Positions 63,812 to 64,000 of a stretch of DNA of 64,000 nt are shown here, in pieces. A model generated the notes under the pieces. That model ran no database searches and was not told where the DNA came from. It saw nothing but the letters and a program-made list of their open reading frames with translations. Origin of the DNA: Strongylocentrotus purpuratus (lineage: Eukaryota > Echinodermata > Echinoidea > Camarodonta > Strongylocentrotidae); the NCBI RefSeq assembly GCF_000002235.5, contig NW_022145610.1, forward strand, positions 33,668,807-33,732,806. Direction: 5' to 3'. Positions within the stretch are counted from its first letter, which is position 1; each line of letters opens with the position of its first letter. The translations under genes were made by a program, and so were the position numbers.

Positions 63812-64000
63812 AGCCCCCTAGACCAATAGCCTTTTAGCCATGTTGAGAGGGATCACTATTGTGTTGGTCTCGCGGGTCTAGGTCTAGTGGACCTTTCAAG
63901 AGTATCTCCTTTTAATCCAATTTATTATTATAAGCATGCATTTATTTGTTTTGTCGGTCTCATCGAATGTTGGTCTACTGGAGTGACCCCAACAGAAGAA

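Overview
This is eukaryotic, AT-rich, repeat-laden DNA from an animal, most likely an invertebrate deuterostome. An echinoderm is my best guess, but that rests only on the general character of the SINEs, LINEs and TTAA-flanked short transposons and on a divergent TRPA channel gene. I see no bacterial or organellar genes.

The one protein gene that can be rebuilt with confidence lies on the minus strand, from the start codon at 37725 to the left edge. It encodes a TRPA-type cation channel. I could follow it through 24 exons with consistent splice phases (1004 codons if all are used): a short acidic N-terminus, a long ankyrin-repeat region (exons 2-13), the pre-S1 linker, S1 and S2 (exon 23) and S3 (exon 24). 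S4, S5, the pore, S6 and the C-terminus lie beyond position 1. A separate minus-strand terminal exon at 62454-62597 ends another gene whose body lies to the right of the window.

The most unusual feature is the linker between the ankyrin region and S1. Six small exons (five of 54 nt, one of 48 nt), all entering and leaving in phase 0, come from tandem duplication of a unit of about 385 bp. They encode variants of an 18-residue acidic/Ser-Thr cassette ([18 protein letters not shown]). A starter exon at 16607-16635 converts the phase of the ankyrin exons to phase 0. The exon that closes the series (2960-3061) starts with the same cassette and runs on into the conserved pre-S1 motif (HYHPLRLM). 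LINEs and short transposons later landed in the introns and spread the array over 14 kb. Next to it, decayed partial copies of exons 22 and 23 show the same locus has duplicated exons repeatedly.

Most of the rest is mobile DNA. There are non-LTR retrotransposon pieces (3.4-7.0, 9.5-14.4, 22.1-23.8, 28.4-30.2, 34.6-34.9, 41.6-43.6, 57.4-58.1 and 60.3-61.0 kb). There are at least fourteen short non-autonomous elements in six families with AG... termini and TTAA target duplications (Kolobok- or piggyBac-like), PIF/Harbinger-like elements with 3-bp duplications, one a self-nested pair, and a TA-flanked long-arm foldback. A solo LTR with a perfect 5-bp duplication lies at 62750-63811.

From 38 to 62 kb I find no host coding exon. 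That region holds a higher-order tandem repeat (39.35-41.46 kb, dimers of about 716 bp), a Tx1/L1-like LINE, several hairpin elements, and a direct duplication of about 2.5 kb (56.4-59.3 and 59.3-61.8 kb) in which one copy carries a short transposon and the other keeps the empty site. Poly(G) runs of 9-26 nt are numerous, and nearly all have G on the plus strand.
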